From the NCBI RefSeq assembly GCF_009670965.2, contig NZ_CP073239.1:992001-1056000 (forward strand): DNA of 64,000 bases, read 5' to 3'. The notes beneath the pieces are model-generated. The model saw nothing but the letters and a program-made list of their open reading frames with translations, searched no databases and was not told the origin of the DNA. Positions 33,517 to 42,422 of the stretch are shown here, piece by piece. Both the position numbers and the translations under genes were made by a program. Origin of the DNA: Riemerella anatipestifer (GTDB lineage: Bacteria; Bacteroidota; Bacteroidia; Flavobacteriales; Weeksellaceae). Within the stretch, counting starts at the first letter, position 1. The number at the start of each line of letters is the position of its first letter.

Positions 33517-34260
33517 ATGTCAAAAATTAAATCTATTCTAATATCTCAGCCTCAACCTGCGGAATCATCTCCTTATTTAGAACTTGCGAAAAAGGAAAAA
33601 ATAGAAATAGATTTTCGTCCATTCATTTATGTTCAGGGGGCAGATGCCAAAGATTTGAGAACACAAAAAATAGATCTCTCTAAGTATACAGGAATTATTT
33701 TTACTAGTAGAAATGCAATAGACCACTACTTTCGTTTAGCTGAAGAGATGCGTTTTTCGGTTCCTGATTCTATGCGATATATTTGCCAGTCAGAGGCTAT
33801 CGCTAATTATTTGCAGAAACACATCGTTTATAGAAAAAGGAAAATTAGTTTTGGTGAAAAATTGCCTACAGATATAATTCCTTTACTCAAGAAATATCCA
33901 TCAGAGAAGTATCTTTTACCTTCTTCTGATATTCTCAATGATGGGATAACTAAGGTTTTGGACGAATCTGGAGTGGATTGGACCAGAGCTATTATGTACC
34001 GTACGGTTAATAGCGATTTGTCTGATTTGAATATAAATAACTATGATGTATTAGTGTTTTTCAGCCCACAAGGAATAAAATCTTTGGTAGAGAACTTTAA
34101 AGATTATAAAAAATCTAAGTTTAAAGTAGCTGTTTTTGGTAACTCTACTAAAGCAGAAGCGGAAAAAGCTGGATTAACGGTAGATATTATGGCTCCTACC
34201 AAAGAAAATCCGTCTATGACAATGGCGATAGAAAACTTCATCAAAAAAGCCAATAAGTAG
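33517..34260 (+). CDS. hemD: Uroporphyrinogen-III synthase
   Basis: The 247-residue cytoplasmic protein has the bilobed HemD pattern: ILISQPQPAESSPYLELAKK at the start, YTGIIFTSRNAIDHYF in the first lobe, and YDVLVFFSPQGIKSLVENF with VAVFGNSTKAEAEKAGL in the second. It closes hydroxymethylbilane to uroporphyrinogen III with ring-D inversion. HemD sequences are poorly conserved, so the call rests on these fold motifs and the DUF4271 neighbour. A terminator follows. Confidence 0.88.
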   Translation: MSKIKSILISQPQPAESSPYLELAKKEKIEIDFRPFIYVQGADAKDLRTQKIDLSKYTGIIFTSRNAIDHYFRLAEEMRFSVPDSMRYICQSEAIANYLQKHIVYRKRKISFGEKLPTDIIPLLKKYPSEKYLLPSSDILNDGITKVLDESGVDWTRAIMYRTVNSDLSDLNINNYDVLVFFSPQGIKSLVENFKDYKKSKFKVAVFGNSTKAEAEKAGLTVDIMAPTKENPSMTMAIENFIKKANK

Positions 34261-34298
34261 GAGATAAAATAGATAATATAACATATTAAACCCATTAT

Positions 34299-34345
34299 AA
34301 AAGGTCATCATCTTTCAATGTAACGAAATGAAGATGACCTTTTTA
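34299..34345 (+). terminator. Terminator after hemD
   Basis: AAAAGGTCATC and GATGACCTTTTT pair around an imperfect loop, followed by T residues. It sits in the 98-nt gap before the oligopeptidase gene. Confidence 0.8.
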
Positions 34346-34358
34346 GTAAAAATATAAA

Positions 34359-36410
34359 ATGATGCAACCACCTAAAGCAATAAAAAAAACACAGAAGTTA
34401 GTTATTCATAACGATGAAAGGATAGACCCTTATTTTTGGTTAAACCAGAGAGATACTCCAGAGGTTTTAGAATATCTTGAGCAAGAAAATGCTTATACAG
34501 AATTTATATTAAAGGATACCGAAGATTTTCAAAAAGAACTTTTTGAGGAAATGAAAGCGAGGTATAAAGAAGAAGATGCCTCGTTGCCGTATTTTTTTAA
34601 TGAGTATTGGTATATTGTAAGATTTGAAAAAGGGAAAGATTATCCACTCTTTTTCAGAAAGTATCAAACATTGGAAGCGAAGGAAGAACTTTTGCTAGAT
34701 GCTAATCAACTAGCGGAAGGTAAGAAGTTTTTAGATGTGGGGAGTATGGTGGTGAGTCCTAATAACCAATTAGCTACTTATTCTACAGACGAAACAGGGA
34801 GACGTATTTACAGTATTTTTATTAAAAATTTGGAAACGGGAGCAGTCTCCAACGAAGTTATAGAAAACACCACAGGTAAAGCTGTTTGGGCTAATGATAA
34901 CGAGCATTTTTTCTATATCAGAAAAGATAAAAGTCTTAGAGCATATCAAATTTTTAGACATAAACTAGGCACTTCTCCTAGCGAGGACGTTTTAGTTTTC
35001 CACGAAAAAGATACTTCATTTGATATTAATTTATTTAAAACTAAATCTTTAGAATATATATTTATTGCCAGTTCTAGTACGGTTTCAGATGAGCATCGTT
35101 TTATTCCAGCTGATGATGTGTTTGCACCGTGGCAAATTGTTCAAACTAGGGAAGAAGGCTTAGAGTATGCGGTAGAGCATTATCAGAATCATTTTTATAT
35201 CATTACCAATGAGGGAGAAGCAACCAATTTTAAATTAGTGAAAACACCAGTAGCTAAGCCGCAGAAAGAAAATTGGCAAACGATAATTCCTCACAGAGAG
35301 GATACTTTGTTAGAAGGTTTTGAAATTTTCAAAGATTACCTCGTGGTGGAAGAGCGTAGAGAAGGTTTGCTTCAAATTAGCATCAGGCATTGGGAAACGG
35401 GTGAACAATACTATCTTCCGTTTCAAGAGGAAACCTATACGGCGTATATTGGATTGAATTTAGATTTTAATTCAACAAAATTAAGATATGGGTATTCATC
35501 TCTTGTTCAGCCATCTGCTACTTTTGAATTTGATATGACGCATCAAACCCAAATACTTCTTAAAGAGCAAGAAATTTTGGGTGGTAAATTCTTGAAAGAA
35601 AACTATACTTCGGAGAGGTTATGGGCGTCTTCAAGAGATGGTGTTACTAAAATACCTATATCTTTAGTTTATAGAAAAGATACGGTGCTTTCTCAGGATA
35701 CACCATTATTACTTTATGGTTATGGAAGTTATGGTCATACCATAGATGCTTCATTTTCTAGAGGGAGATTGTCGTTACTAGATAGAGGTTTTGTGTTTGC
35801 TATTGCGCACATTAGAGGAGGAGAATATTTGGGTAGAGAATGGTATGAAAAAGGAAAGTTACTTCACAAAAAAAATACCTTTTACGATTTTATAGACTGT
35901 GCCAAATTTTTAATTGAGAAAAACTACACTTCTTCAAAACATCTTTACGCTATGGGAGGTAGTGCAGGAGGATTATTGGTAGGGACAGTTATTAACGAAG
36001 AACCTAACCTTTTTAATGGGGCGGTTGCACAAGTTCCGTTTGTAGATGTGGTTACCACGATGCTAGACGAAGAAATCCCTTTAACAACAGGTGAGTTTGA
36101 CGAATGGGGAAATCCTAAAGAAGAGCAGTATTATCATTATATGAAGTCTTACTCTCCATATGATAATGTCAAGGCTCAAAGTTATCCGCATTTGCTAGTA
36201 ACTACAGGATACCACGATAGTCAGGTGCAATATTGGGAGCCTGCAAAGTGGGTGGCAAAACTGCGAGATATGAAAAAAGACCAAAATCTTTTGGTTTTTA
36301 AAACTGATTTTTCTTCGGGGCACGGAGGGGCTAGTGGTCGATTTGAATCACTAAAGGAAGATGCTTTAGAGTATGCTTTTTTAATGAAGTTAGAAGGCTT
36401 GAGTAAATAA
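34359..36410 (+). CDS. ptrB: Oligopeptidase B-like prolyl oligopeptidase family (S9A) peptidase
   Basis: The 683-residue serine peptidase has an N-terminal seven-bladed propeller (about 70-400) preceded by HNDERIDPYFWLNQRDTPEVL, the typical oligopeptidase B start. The alpha/beta-hydrolase domain has nucleophile Ser535 in GGSAGG, Asp in TTGYHDSQVQYWEP and His in SSGHGGASGRFE. The REAS-like EEIPLTTGEFDEWGNP segment is also oligopeptidase B-like. It cleaves short peptides after basic residues in the cytoplasm or periplasm; no signal peptide is visible. Either of two adjacent ATGs may be the start. Confidence 0.93.
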   Translation: MMQPPKAIKKTQKLVIHNDERIDPYFWLNQRDTPEVLEYLEQENAYTEFILKDTEDFQKELFEEMKARYKEEDASLPYFFNEYWYIVRFEKGKDYPLFFRKYQTLEAKEELLLDANQLAEGKKFLDVGSMVVSPNNQLATYSTDETGRRIYSIFIKNLETGAVSNEVIENTTGKAVWANDNEHFFYIRKDKSLRAYQIFRHKLGTSPSEDVLVFHEKDTSFDINLFKTKSLEYIFIASSSTVSDEHRFIPADDVFAPWQIVQTREEGLEYAVEHYQNHFYIITNEGEATNFKLVKTPVAKPQKENWQTIIPHREDTLLEGFEIFKDYLVVEERREGLLQISIRHWETGEQYYLPFQEETYTAYIGLNLDFNSTKLRYGYSSLVQPSATFEFDMTHQTQILLKEQEILGGKFLKENYTSERLWASSRDGVTKIPISLVYRKDTVLSQDTPLLLYGYGSYGHTIDASFSRGRLSLLDRGFVFAIAHIRGGEYLGREWYEKGKLLHKKNTFYDFIDCAKFLIEKNYTSSKHLYAMGGSAGGLLVGTVINEEPNLFNGAVAQVPFVDVVTTMLDEEIPLTTGEFDEWGNPKEEQYYHYMKSYSPYDNVKAQSYPHLLVTTGYHDSQVQYWEPAKWVAKLRDMKKDQNLLVFKTDFSSGHGGASGRFESLKEDALEYAFLMKLEGLSK

Positions 36411-36423
36411 ACTATATAATAAA

Positions 36424-36455
36424 AAAACCTTCGGAATATTTTATCTGAAGGTTAT
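36424..36455 (+). terminator. Hairpin after ptrB
   Basis: AACCTTCGG and CTGAAGGTT form a stem with an AT-rich loop 15 nt after the stop. The T-tail is weak. Confidence 0.6.
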
Positions 36456-36614
36456 TAGTGTGTATAATATCATTTTGTTGTACTAAACTTACTGAAAACT
36501 TTGGTTTAGAATTTAGAATGTGCATTTAACATAGCATTTTTTGTGCCAAAAAAATATGCAGATGAGTAAAATCTAATGAAAGTGCTGGTTTTGAGAATTA
36601 ATTTAGAAAAATAT

Positions 36615-36646
36615 TTGGCTATGTCAAAAAAACTTCTTTATTTTGC
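36615..36646 (+). promoter_or_regulatory. Promoter of the rpmB-rpmG-DUF4295 operon
   Basis: TTG (36615-36617) and TATTTTGC (36639-36646) are separated by 21 nt. The -7 element is one base short of TAnnTTTGC. The rest of the 274-nt gap upstream holds only the ptrB hairpin and AT-rich sequence. Confidence 0.6.
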
Positions 36647-36684
36647 ACTCTCAAATATTTAGTAGTAAAAAAGAACATCGAGAT

Positions 36685-36921
36685 ATGTCAAGAATTTGCC
36701 AAATAACAGGAAAGCGTGCAATGGTAGGAAACCATGTTTCTCACGCTAATAACAAAACGAAGCGTCGTTTTGAGATTAACTTATTAGAGAAGAAGTTTTA
36801 CCTTCCTGAGCAAGAGAAACATATTACACTTAAAGTTTCTGCTCACGGATTGAGAGTAATTAACAAGATTGGAATTGAGGAGGCTGTGGAAAGAGCAACT
36901 CGTAACGGATTTATCAAATAA
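36685..36921 (+). CDS. rpmB: 50S ribosomal protein L28 (bL28)
   Basis: The 78-residue protein begins MSRICQITGKRAMVGNHVSHANNKTKRRF, the classical bL28 N-terminus with the CxxTGKR motif (one Cys here). It continues with the conserved HITLKVSAHGLRVINK. The ATG at 36685 is chosen over an upstream in-frame codon because the extra residues are not ribosomal. It begins a three-gene operon of large-subunit proteins. Confidence 0.97.
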   Translation: MSRICQITGKRAMVGNHVSHANNKTKRRFEINLLEKKFYLPEQEKHITLKVSAHGLRVINKIGIEEAVERATRNGFIK

Positions 36922-36931
36922 TTAAGAAATC

Positions 36932-37114
36932 ATGGCAAAAAAAGGGAATAGAGTCCAAGTGATTTTGGAATGTACAGAGCATAAAGAAAGTGGTGTTGCT
37001 GGAATGAGCAGATACATCACGACTAAGAATAAGAAGAATACAACAGAAAGATTAGAGCTTAAAAAGTATAATCCTGTTCTTAAAAAGTATACACTTCATA
37101 AAGAAATCAAGTAA
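36932..37114 (+). CDS. rpmG: 50S ribosomal protein L33 (bL33)
   Basis: The 60-residue protein has the bL33 pattern ([45 protein letters not shown]). Only one of the zinc-ribbon cysteines remains (ECTEH), so this is the zinc-free C-minus type. It lies 10 nt after rpmB. Confidence 0.97.
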   Translation: MAKKGNRVQVILECTEHKESGVAGMSRYITTKNKKNTTERLELKKYNPVLKKYTLHKEIK

Positions 37115-37136
37115 TCATCTTTAAAGATATTTTACA

Positions 37137-37286
37137 ATGGCAAAAAAAGTAGTAGCAACCCTACAAACATCTTCTAAGAAGATGACAAAAGTAGTGAAAA
37201 TGGTAAAGTCTCCTAAAACAGGAGCTTATGTTTTCGAAGAGAAAGTAATGAATGCAGATGATGTAGATGCTTATTTAAAAAAATAA
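37137..37286 (+). CDS. DUF4295 small basic protein, probable ribosomal protein of Bacteroidota
   Basis: This 49-residue Lys-rich protein begins with MAKKVVATLQTSSKKMTKVV and ends with NADDVDAYLKK. It matches DUF4295, which in Bacteroidota always follows rpmB-rpmG. I recall that a flavobacterial ribosome structure showed an extra large-subunit protein named bL38; equating it with this gene is plausible but not verified. It lies 22 nt after rpmG and ends the operon at a terminator. Confidence 0.88.
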   Translation: MAKKVVATLQTSSKKMTKVVKMVKSPKTGAYVFEEKVMNADDVDAYLKK

Positions 37287-37319
37287 GTATTATTCATTCT
37301 AGTATAAGAAATATAAAAG

Positions 37320-37351
37320 CTATCCAAATAATTTATTTGGGTAGTTTTTTT
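37320..37351 (+). terminator. Terminator of the rpmB operon
   Basis: CTATCCAAATAA pairs with TTATTTGGGTAG (one G-T) and is followed by seven T. Confidence 0.85.
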
Positions 37352-37386
37352 ATATATTTGTTTCTGTTAATCGTACACAAAAATAT

Positions 37387-38343
37387 ATGAGTTGGTTTAA
37401 AAAAATATTCAAAAAAGAAGAGAAAGAAACTTTAGATAGAGGGTTAGAAAAGTCAAGTCAAGGCTTTTTTGAAAAAATATCCAAAGCAGTCATAGGGAAA
37501 AGTAAGGTAGATGATGAAGTTTTAGATGATTTGGAAGAGGTTCTTATTGCATCAGATGTAGGAGCTCAGACAACTATCAAGATTATCGAACGAATTGAAG
37601 ATAGAGTTGCTAGGGATAAGTATGTTGGTGTAGATGAACTACATAAGCTTCTTAAAGAAGAAATTACAGCATTGCTTTTAGAAAATCCTCATGCTGATAC
37701 GGGGAATATAGATGAGGCTAAAAAACCTTACGTAATAATGGTGGTGGGAGTCAATGGAGTAGGTAAAACAACTACGATAGGTAAATTAGCACATCAGTTT
37801 AAAACACAGGGTAAAAAAGTGGTGCTAGGAGCAGCAGATACTTTTAGAGCGGCGGCGGTGGACCAGCTGGTGATATGGAGTGAGCGAGTAGGTGTACCTA
37901 TTGTAAAGCAAAATATGGGTTCTGACCCCGCTTCTGTTGCCTTTGATACAGTGCAATCCGCAGTAGCTCAAAATGCTGATGTAGTACTTATAGATACAGC
38001 TGGGAGGCTTCATAATAAAGTAAACCTAATGAATGAACTGTCTAAGATAAAAAGAGTAATGCAGAAATTAATTCCTGATGCTCCACATGAGGTTTTGTTG
38101 GTGTTAGACGGTTCTACAGGGCAAAATGCATTTGAACAAGCTAAGCAGTTTACTGCGGCAACAGAAGTTAATGCTCTTGCGGTTACAAAATTAGATGGTA
38201 CAGCAAAAGGAGGAGTGGTTATTGGTATTTCTGATCAATTTCAAGTTCCTGTAAAATATATAGGGGTGGGAGAGAAGATGGAAGACTTGCAGTTATTTAA
38301 TGGCACGGAGTTTGTTGACTCTTTCTTCAAGAAAAAGAGTTGA
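37387..38343 (+). CDS. ftsY: Signal recognition particle receptor FtsY
   Basis: The 318-residue SRP GTPase has an N domain ([22 protein letters not shown]) and a G domain with [16 protein letters not shown] near residue 120, [29 protein letters not shown] and [10 protein letters not shown]. It lacks the long acidic A domain of E. coli FtsY; only a short Lys/Glu-rich N-terminus is present. It docks SRP-ribosome complexes at the membrane for co-translational insertion. It is monocistronic or paired with the small membrane gene 40 nt downstream. Confidence 0.96.
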   Translation: MSWFKKIFKKEEKETLDRGLEKSSQGFFEKISKAVIGKSKVDDEVLDDLEEVLIASDVGAQTTIKIIERIEDRVARDKYVGVDELHKLLKEEITALLLENPHADTGNIDEAKKPYVIMVVGVNGVGKTTTIGKLAHQFKTQGKKVVLGAADTFRAAAVDQLVIWSERVGVPIVKQNMGSDPASVAFDTVQSAVAQNADVVLIDTAGRLHNKVNLMNELSKIKRVMQKLIPDAPHEVLLVLDGSTGQNAFEQAKQFTAATEVNALAVTKLDGTAKGGVVIGISDQFQVPVKYIGVGEKMEDLQLFNGTEFVDSFFKKKS

Positions 38344-38383
38344 TACTCAAAAAATAAACACTAAATCTTAAAACTATTAAATT

Positions 38384-38638
38384 ATGGGAATTTTATCTTG
38401 GCTATTATTTGGTCTTATTGCAGGTGCTATTGCTAAAGCTATTCATCCGGGGGAGGATCCTGGAGGGTGGTTAGTAACTATTGTTATTGGTATTTTGGGA
38501 AGTATGTTAGGAGGCTGGTTGGGCTCTATGCTTTTTAACATAGATGTTACAGGCTTTAATCTTAAAAGTTTCTTTGTAGCAGTAGGAGGAGCATTAATTT
38601 TATTAATGTTTTATTCAAAAGTGATAGCTAAAAAGTAG
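38384..38638 (+). CDS. GlsB/YeaQ/YmgE family membrane protein
   Basis: The 84-residue protein has three hydrophobic segments and the family pattern LLFGLIAGAIAKAIHPGEDPGGW, VTIVIGILGSMLGGWLG and a final ALILLMFYSKV. Members are small inner-membrane proteins linked to stress responses in other bacteria. The exact function is unknown. A terminator follows. Confidence 0.88.
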   Translation: MGILSWLLFGLIAGAIAKAIHPGEDPGGWLVTIVIGILGSMLGGWLGSMLFNIDVTGFNLKSFFVAVGGALILLMFYSKVIAKK

Positions 38639-38688
38639 AAATACTTGTCTAAAGTTGTATAATTATATTTTGATATAGTTAATTATTG

Positions 38689-38714
38689 AATGCCTGCTAA
38701 AGCAGGCATTTTTT
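38689..38714 (+). terminator. Terminator before topA
   Basis: AATGCCTGC and GCAGGCATT pair around TAAA, followed by T residues. Confidence 0.88.
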
Positions 38715-38799
38715 GATATTCATATGAATTTTAATTTAAAATAAGAGAATATTGTATAGTAATTAAGCAGTAATAAGTAGCTATTTATTAAAAAGTTTA

Positions 38800-38808
38800 T
38801 ACTTTTGC
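38800..38808 (+). promoter_or_regulatory. -7 element of topA
   Basis: TACTTTTGC matches TAnnTTTGC and lies 17 nt before the preferred topA ATG. The in-frame TTG at 38805 falls inside it and is unlikely to be a start. Confidence 0.6.
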
Positions 38809-38825
38809 AAAAAAATAAAAAACAC

Positions 38826-41345
38826 ATGCCCAAAAACTTAGTCATCGTAGAGTCTCCTGCAAAGGCGAAAACTATCCAAAAATATTTAGGTAAAGATTTT
38901 GAAGTATTGTCTAGTTTTGGACACATTAGGGATTTGCCTAAAAAAGGGATGGGGGTTAACCTTAATACCTTTACTCCAGAGTATGAGGTGTCTACGGACA
39001 AAAAGAAGTTGGTATCGGATTTAAAAGCAGCAGCGAAGAAAGCGGATATGGTATGGCTAGCATCTGATGAGGACCGAGAGGGAGAAGCTATTGCTTGGCA
39101 TTTGGCTCAAGAGCTTAAGTTAAAGGATGAAAAAATAAAAAGAATTGTATTCCACGAAATTACTAAAAATGCAATTCTAAAAGCTATAGAAAATCCTAGA
39201 AATATAGACAAAAACTTAGTGAATGCTCAACAGGCTAGGCGTGTTTTGGACAGGATAGTAGGTTTTGAAATGTCTCCCGTGCTTTGGAAGAAAGTAAAAA
39301 CGGGGCTTTCAGCAGGCAGGGTTCAGTCGGTTGCGGTTAGGCTTATTGTCGAAAAAGAAAAGGAAATACAAGACTTTGTTCCTAATTCCTATTATAAAAC
39401 AGAAGGGAAATTTTTGAACGCTGATAATCAAGAAATATCAGCTCAGTTGAAAAAAAGCTTTTTTGAAGAGTCAGAGGCAAAAGAATTTTTAACCTTATCA
39501 AAGAATACAGAGTTTAAAGTCCTCAATATAGAAAAAAAACCAGGTAAAAGAACCGCTTCTGCACCTTTTACGACTTCAACTTTACAACAAGAAGCGAGTA
39601 ACCGTCTAGGTTATGGGGTTACTACTACGATGAGGGTGGCTCAGCGATTATATGAGGAAGGATATATTACCTATATGAGAACCGACTCGGTTAATTTATC
39701 TCAAGAGGCTATAGAGGGAGCCAAAGAACAAATTATCAAAGAATTTGGGCAGGAATACTCTGAGCCGAGAAACTATACTACTAAATCATCTTCTGCACAG
39801 GAAGCTCACGAGGCTATTCGTCCTACGGATTTCAAACTAAAAACAGTTGCGGGAGATACTCAACTTAATAGACTTTATCAGCTTATCTATAAGAGAACGC
39901 TGGCTAGCCAAATGGCAAATGCTCAAATAGAAAAAACCGTTATAGAGATAGGTAATCCAAAGTTGCCGTATAATTTTGAAGCTCAGGGGGAGGTTATTGT
40001 ATTTGATGGTTTTTTAAAGGTTTATGGTATATTAAAATCGGAGGAAGAAGATGCAGAGGATACCGAAAAAACTTTACCAAAGGTAAGTGTTGGGGAGAGT
40101 TTAACTTATCAAAATATCATTTCCGTTCAGAAATTCACTCGCCCACCTGCACGATATACAGAGGCGGGGCTTGTGAAGAAACTTGAAGAATTGGGTATTG
40201 GTAGGCCTTCTACTTACGCTCCAACCATACAAACCATACAAAATAGAGAGTATGTAGATAAAAAAGAGATTGCTCCGCAGGAAAGGGAAGTGATTAAACT
40301 TAGCCTTACTTCAAATAAGATAGATAGAAAGGTTTTAACCGAAAATTACGGTGGAGATAAAAATAAATTTGTACCTACGGATATAGGTATTGTAGTTAAT
40401 GATTTCTTGACTGAAAATTTTGCGGAAGTTTTAGACTACGGTTTTACCGCTAAAGTTGAACAAGATTTTGATGATATTGCAAATGGTGATGAAAAATGGA
40501 AGGAGGTGCTTTCAGGGTTTTATGAAAAATTCCATCATAAAATAGAAGATGTAGAGGAAAATGCAGAGAGAGCAAATGGGGAAAGAATTTTAGGGGAAGA
40601 CCCTAAAACGGGAAAGACTGTTTTAGTAAGAATTGGTAGATATGGGGCAATGGCCCAGTTAGGAGATAGCGATGATAACCCTCCTGTTTATTCTTCTTTA
40701 TTGCCTCACCAAAATATCAATACAATTACATTAGAAGAGGCTTTAGACTTATTTAAAGTACCTTTTGATTTAGAGAAGGTAGATGGTAAGGCTGTTTCCG
40801 TAGGGGTAGGGCGTTTTGGACCTTATGTGAAGTGGGGCGAAACTTACATTAGTATTCCTAAAGATGAAGACCCATTATCTGTAAATCAAAAAAGAGCTGA
40901 AGAGCTGATTAGAGAAAAACAGAAAGCAGATGCTCCTATAGCAACATTTAAAGGAGAGCTGGTAACTAAAGGGACAGGGCGTTTTGGACCTTTCTTGAAG
41001 TATAAAAATATTTTTGTAAATGTTCCTAAAAAATATGATTTTGAAAATCTTACTCAAGATGATATTGTGGAACTCATAGAGGCTAAGTTAGAGAAAGAAG
41101 CCAACCGTTACATTAAACAATGGGAAAAAGAAGGTATTTCTATAGAAAACGGAAGGTGGGGACCATTTATCAAATTTAACAAAACTAATTTCAAAATTCC
41201 TAAAAACGGAGATGAGAAATATACTGCTGAAGAGCTTAAAGAAATATCTTTAGAGGAGGTTAAGAAATGGATTGTAGCACAGGATAAAAATGCCTTTGCA
41301 GAGAAAAAAACAACTATAAAGAAAACCGTAACTAAGAAAAAATAG
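38826..41345 (+). CDS. topA: DNA topoisomerase I
   Basis: From the ATG at 38826 the enzyme is 839 residues. The Toprim domain opens with NLVIVESPAKAKTIQKYLG and has the DEDREGEAIAWHL acidic motif. The catalytic Tyr283 lies in YITYMRTDS. The C-terminal third has repeats of the GRFGPFVKW / GRFGPFLKY / GRWGPFIKF type in place of Cys zinc ribbons, as in Bacteroidota. The enzyme relaxes negative supercoils. The C-terminus is Lys-rich. The next gene begins 12 nt downstream. Confidence 0.96.
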   Translation: MPKNLVIVESPAKAKTIQKYLGKDFEVLSSFGHIRDLPKKGMGVNLNTFTPEYEVSTDKKKLVSDLKAAAKKADMVWLASDEDREGEAIAWHLAQELKLKDEKIKRIVFHEITKNAILKAIENPRNIDKNLVNAQQARRVLDRIVGFEMSPVLWKKVKTGLSAGRVQSVAVRLIVEKEKEIQDFVPNSYYKTEGKFLNADNQEISAQLKKSFFEESEAKEFLTLSKNTEFKVLNIEKKPGKRTASAPFTTSTLQQEASNRLGYGVTTTMRVAQRLYEEGYITYMRTDSVNLSQEAIEGAKEQIIKEFGQEYSEPRNYTTKSSSAQEAHEAIRPTDFKLKTVAGDTQLNRLYQLIYKRTLASQMANAQIEKTVIEIGNPKLPYNFEAQGEVIVFDGFLKVYGILKSEEEDAEDTEKTLPKVSVGESLTYQNIISVQKFTRPPARYTEAGLVKKLEELGIGRPSTYAPTIQTIQNREYVDKKEIAPQEREVIKLSLTSNKIDRKVLTENYGGDKNKFVPTDIGIVVNDFLTENFAEVLDYGFTAKVEQDFDDIANGDEKWKEVLSGFYEKFHHKIEDVEENAERANGERILGEDPKTGKTVLVRIGRYGAMAQLGDSDDNPPVYSSLLPHQNINTITLEEALDLFKVPFDLEKVDGKAVSVGVGRFGPYVKWGETYISIPKDEDPLSVNQKRAEELIREKQKADAPIATFKGELVTKGTGRFGPFLKYKNIFVNVPKKYDFENLTQDDIVELIEAKLEKEANRYIKQWEKEGISIENGRWGPFIKFNKTNFKIPKNGDEKYTAEELKEISLEEVKKWIVAQDKNAFAEKKTTIKKTVTKKK

Positions 41346-41356
41346 CATAAATACTA

Positions 41357-42421
41357 ATGACTATTGAAGAGATTGTAAAGCCTTTTCCTTTAGGAGATTA
41401 TAAACCTTGGCAACTGGGTAGTTTGGTATGTAGTGAGATAAAAGAAGGTGGAGTTGTGCTATTATTTTGCTCTGATGATAGAGGGGCAGGTGGTTCTGCG
41501 GTGGCGAAGGATTTTAGTGCAGTAAGAAAATGCTTATATCAACTTTCTAAGAATGATTTTGGTTTTCCCATTTGTGATTTAGGAGATTTAATATCAGGAA
41601 AATCATTGGAAGACACTCAGTATATTGTTGCTGAAATTGTTTCTAAATGTATCGCTGAAGGTGCATTACCTATAATTATTGGGGGGAGCAATGATTTGGC
41701 TCTTTCGTTATATACTGCGGTAAAAAATCATAAAGAGAAAATTTCTTATACACAAATTAACTCGTTTATACATTTAGAAGATGTGAAAGAAAGTATCAAC
41801 GAGCGAAATTTTGTATCAAAAATATTGAGCGAACCTTCACTGAAGAATTATTATCATTTAGGCTATCAAAAACATTTGAATGAACCTCATTCGGTTTCTG
41901 TACTTAAAGAGATAGATTTTGAAGTGTTAAGGCTAGCTGATATGATGAATAGCACAGATTTGGCGGAGCCTTTCTTAAGAAGGGCAGAAGTGGTAAGTCT
42001 TAGTGCTGATGCGGTGGAGAGTTTTAGTGGAGAGTTTTCTTTTCACGCTCAAGTTAACGGGTTGAATAAGAGGGAAATTTGTGCCTATATGAAAGAAATA
42101 GGCTTAGGTGAAAACTTAAGGGCTTTTGGTTTGTTTAATGTAAATATAGAGGCCTCTCATTTAATTTACAATCAACTTATTGCCCAAATGATTTGGTATT
42201 TTTTAGAAGGTCTTAGCATACAGAAAACTCACCCTAGAGAACGCCAGTACGAAAATTATTTAGTGGTAATCAATAACCAGGATTATACCTTTAAGAGAGA
42301 TACTTTTAGTGGATTATGGTATTTTGGAAATAACAATGATATTTTAAAATGTTTGCCTTGTGCTGAGAAGGATTATCATAATGCTAAAAAGGGGCTTTTA
42401 AACCCTAGGTTTTTAAAATAG
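41357..42421 (+). CDS. Arginase/formimidoylglutamase-like protein with altered metal site
   Basis: The 354-residue protein has the arginase/agmatinase fold pattern: GVVLLFCSDDRGAGG, PIIIGGSNDLALSL, then ISYTQINSFIHLED and EVVSLSADAVESF. The manganese-binding motifs of active ureohydrolases (GGDH, DAHxD, SxDxDxxDP) appear here as GGSND, NSFIHLE and SADAVES, so several ligands are missing. Catalysis is therefore doubtful. Homologues adjacent to topA are seen in flavobacteria, but I cannot assign a function. It is only 1 nt away from the next glycosyltransferase gene. Confidence 0.78.
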   Translation: MTIEEIVKPFPLGDYKPWQLGSLVCSEIKEGGVVLLFCSDDRGAGGSAVAKDFSAVRKCLYQLSKNDFGFPICDLGDLISGKSLEDTQYIVAEIVSKCIAEGALPIIIGGSNDLALSLYTAVKNHKEKISYTQINSFIHLEDVKESINERNFVSKILSEPSLKNYYHLGYQKHLNEPHSVSVLKEIDFEVLRLADMMNSTDLAEPFLRRAEVVSLSADAVESFSGEFSFHAQVNGLNKREICAYMKEIGLGENLRAFGLFNVNIEASHLIYNQLIAQMIWYFLEGLSIQKTHPRERQYENYLVVINNQDYTFKRDTFSGLWYFGNNNDILKCLPCAEKDYHNAKKGLLNPRFLK

Positions 42422-42422
42422 T

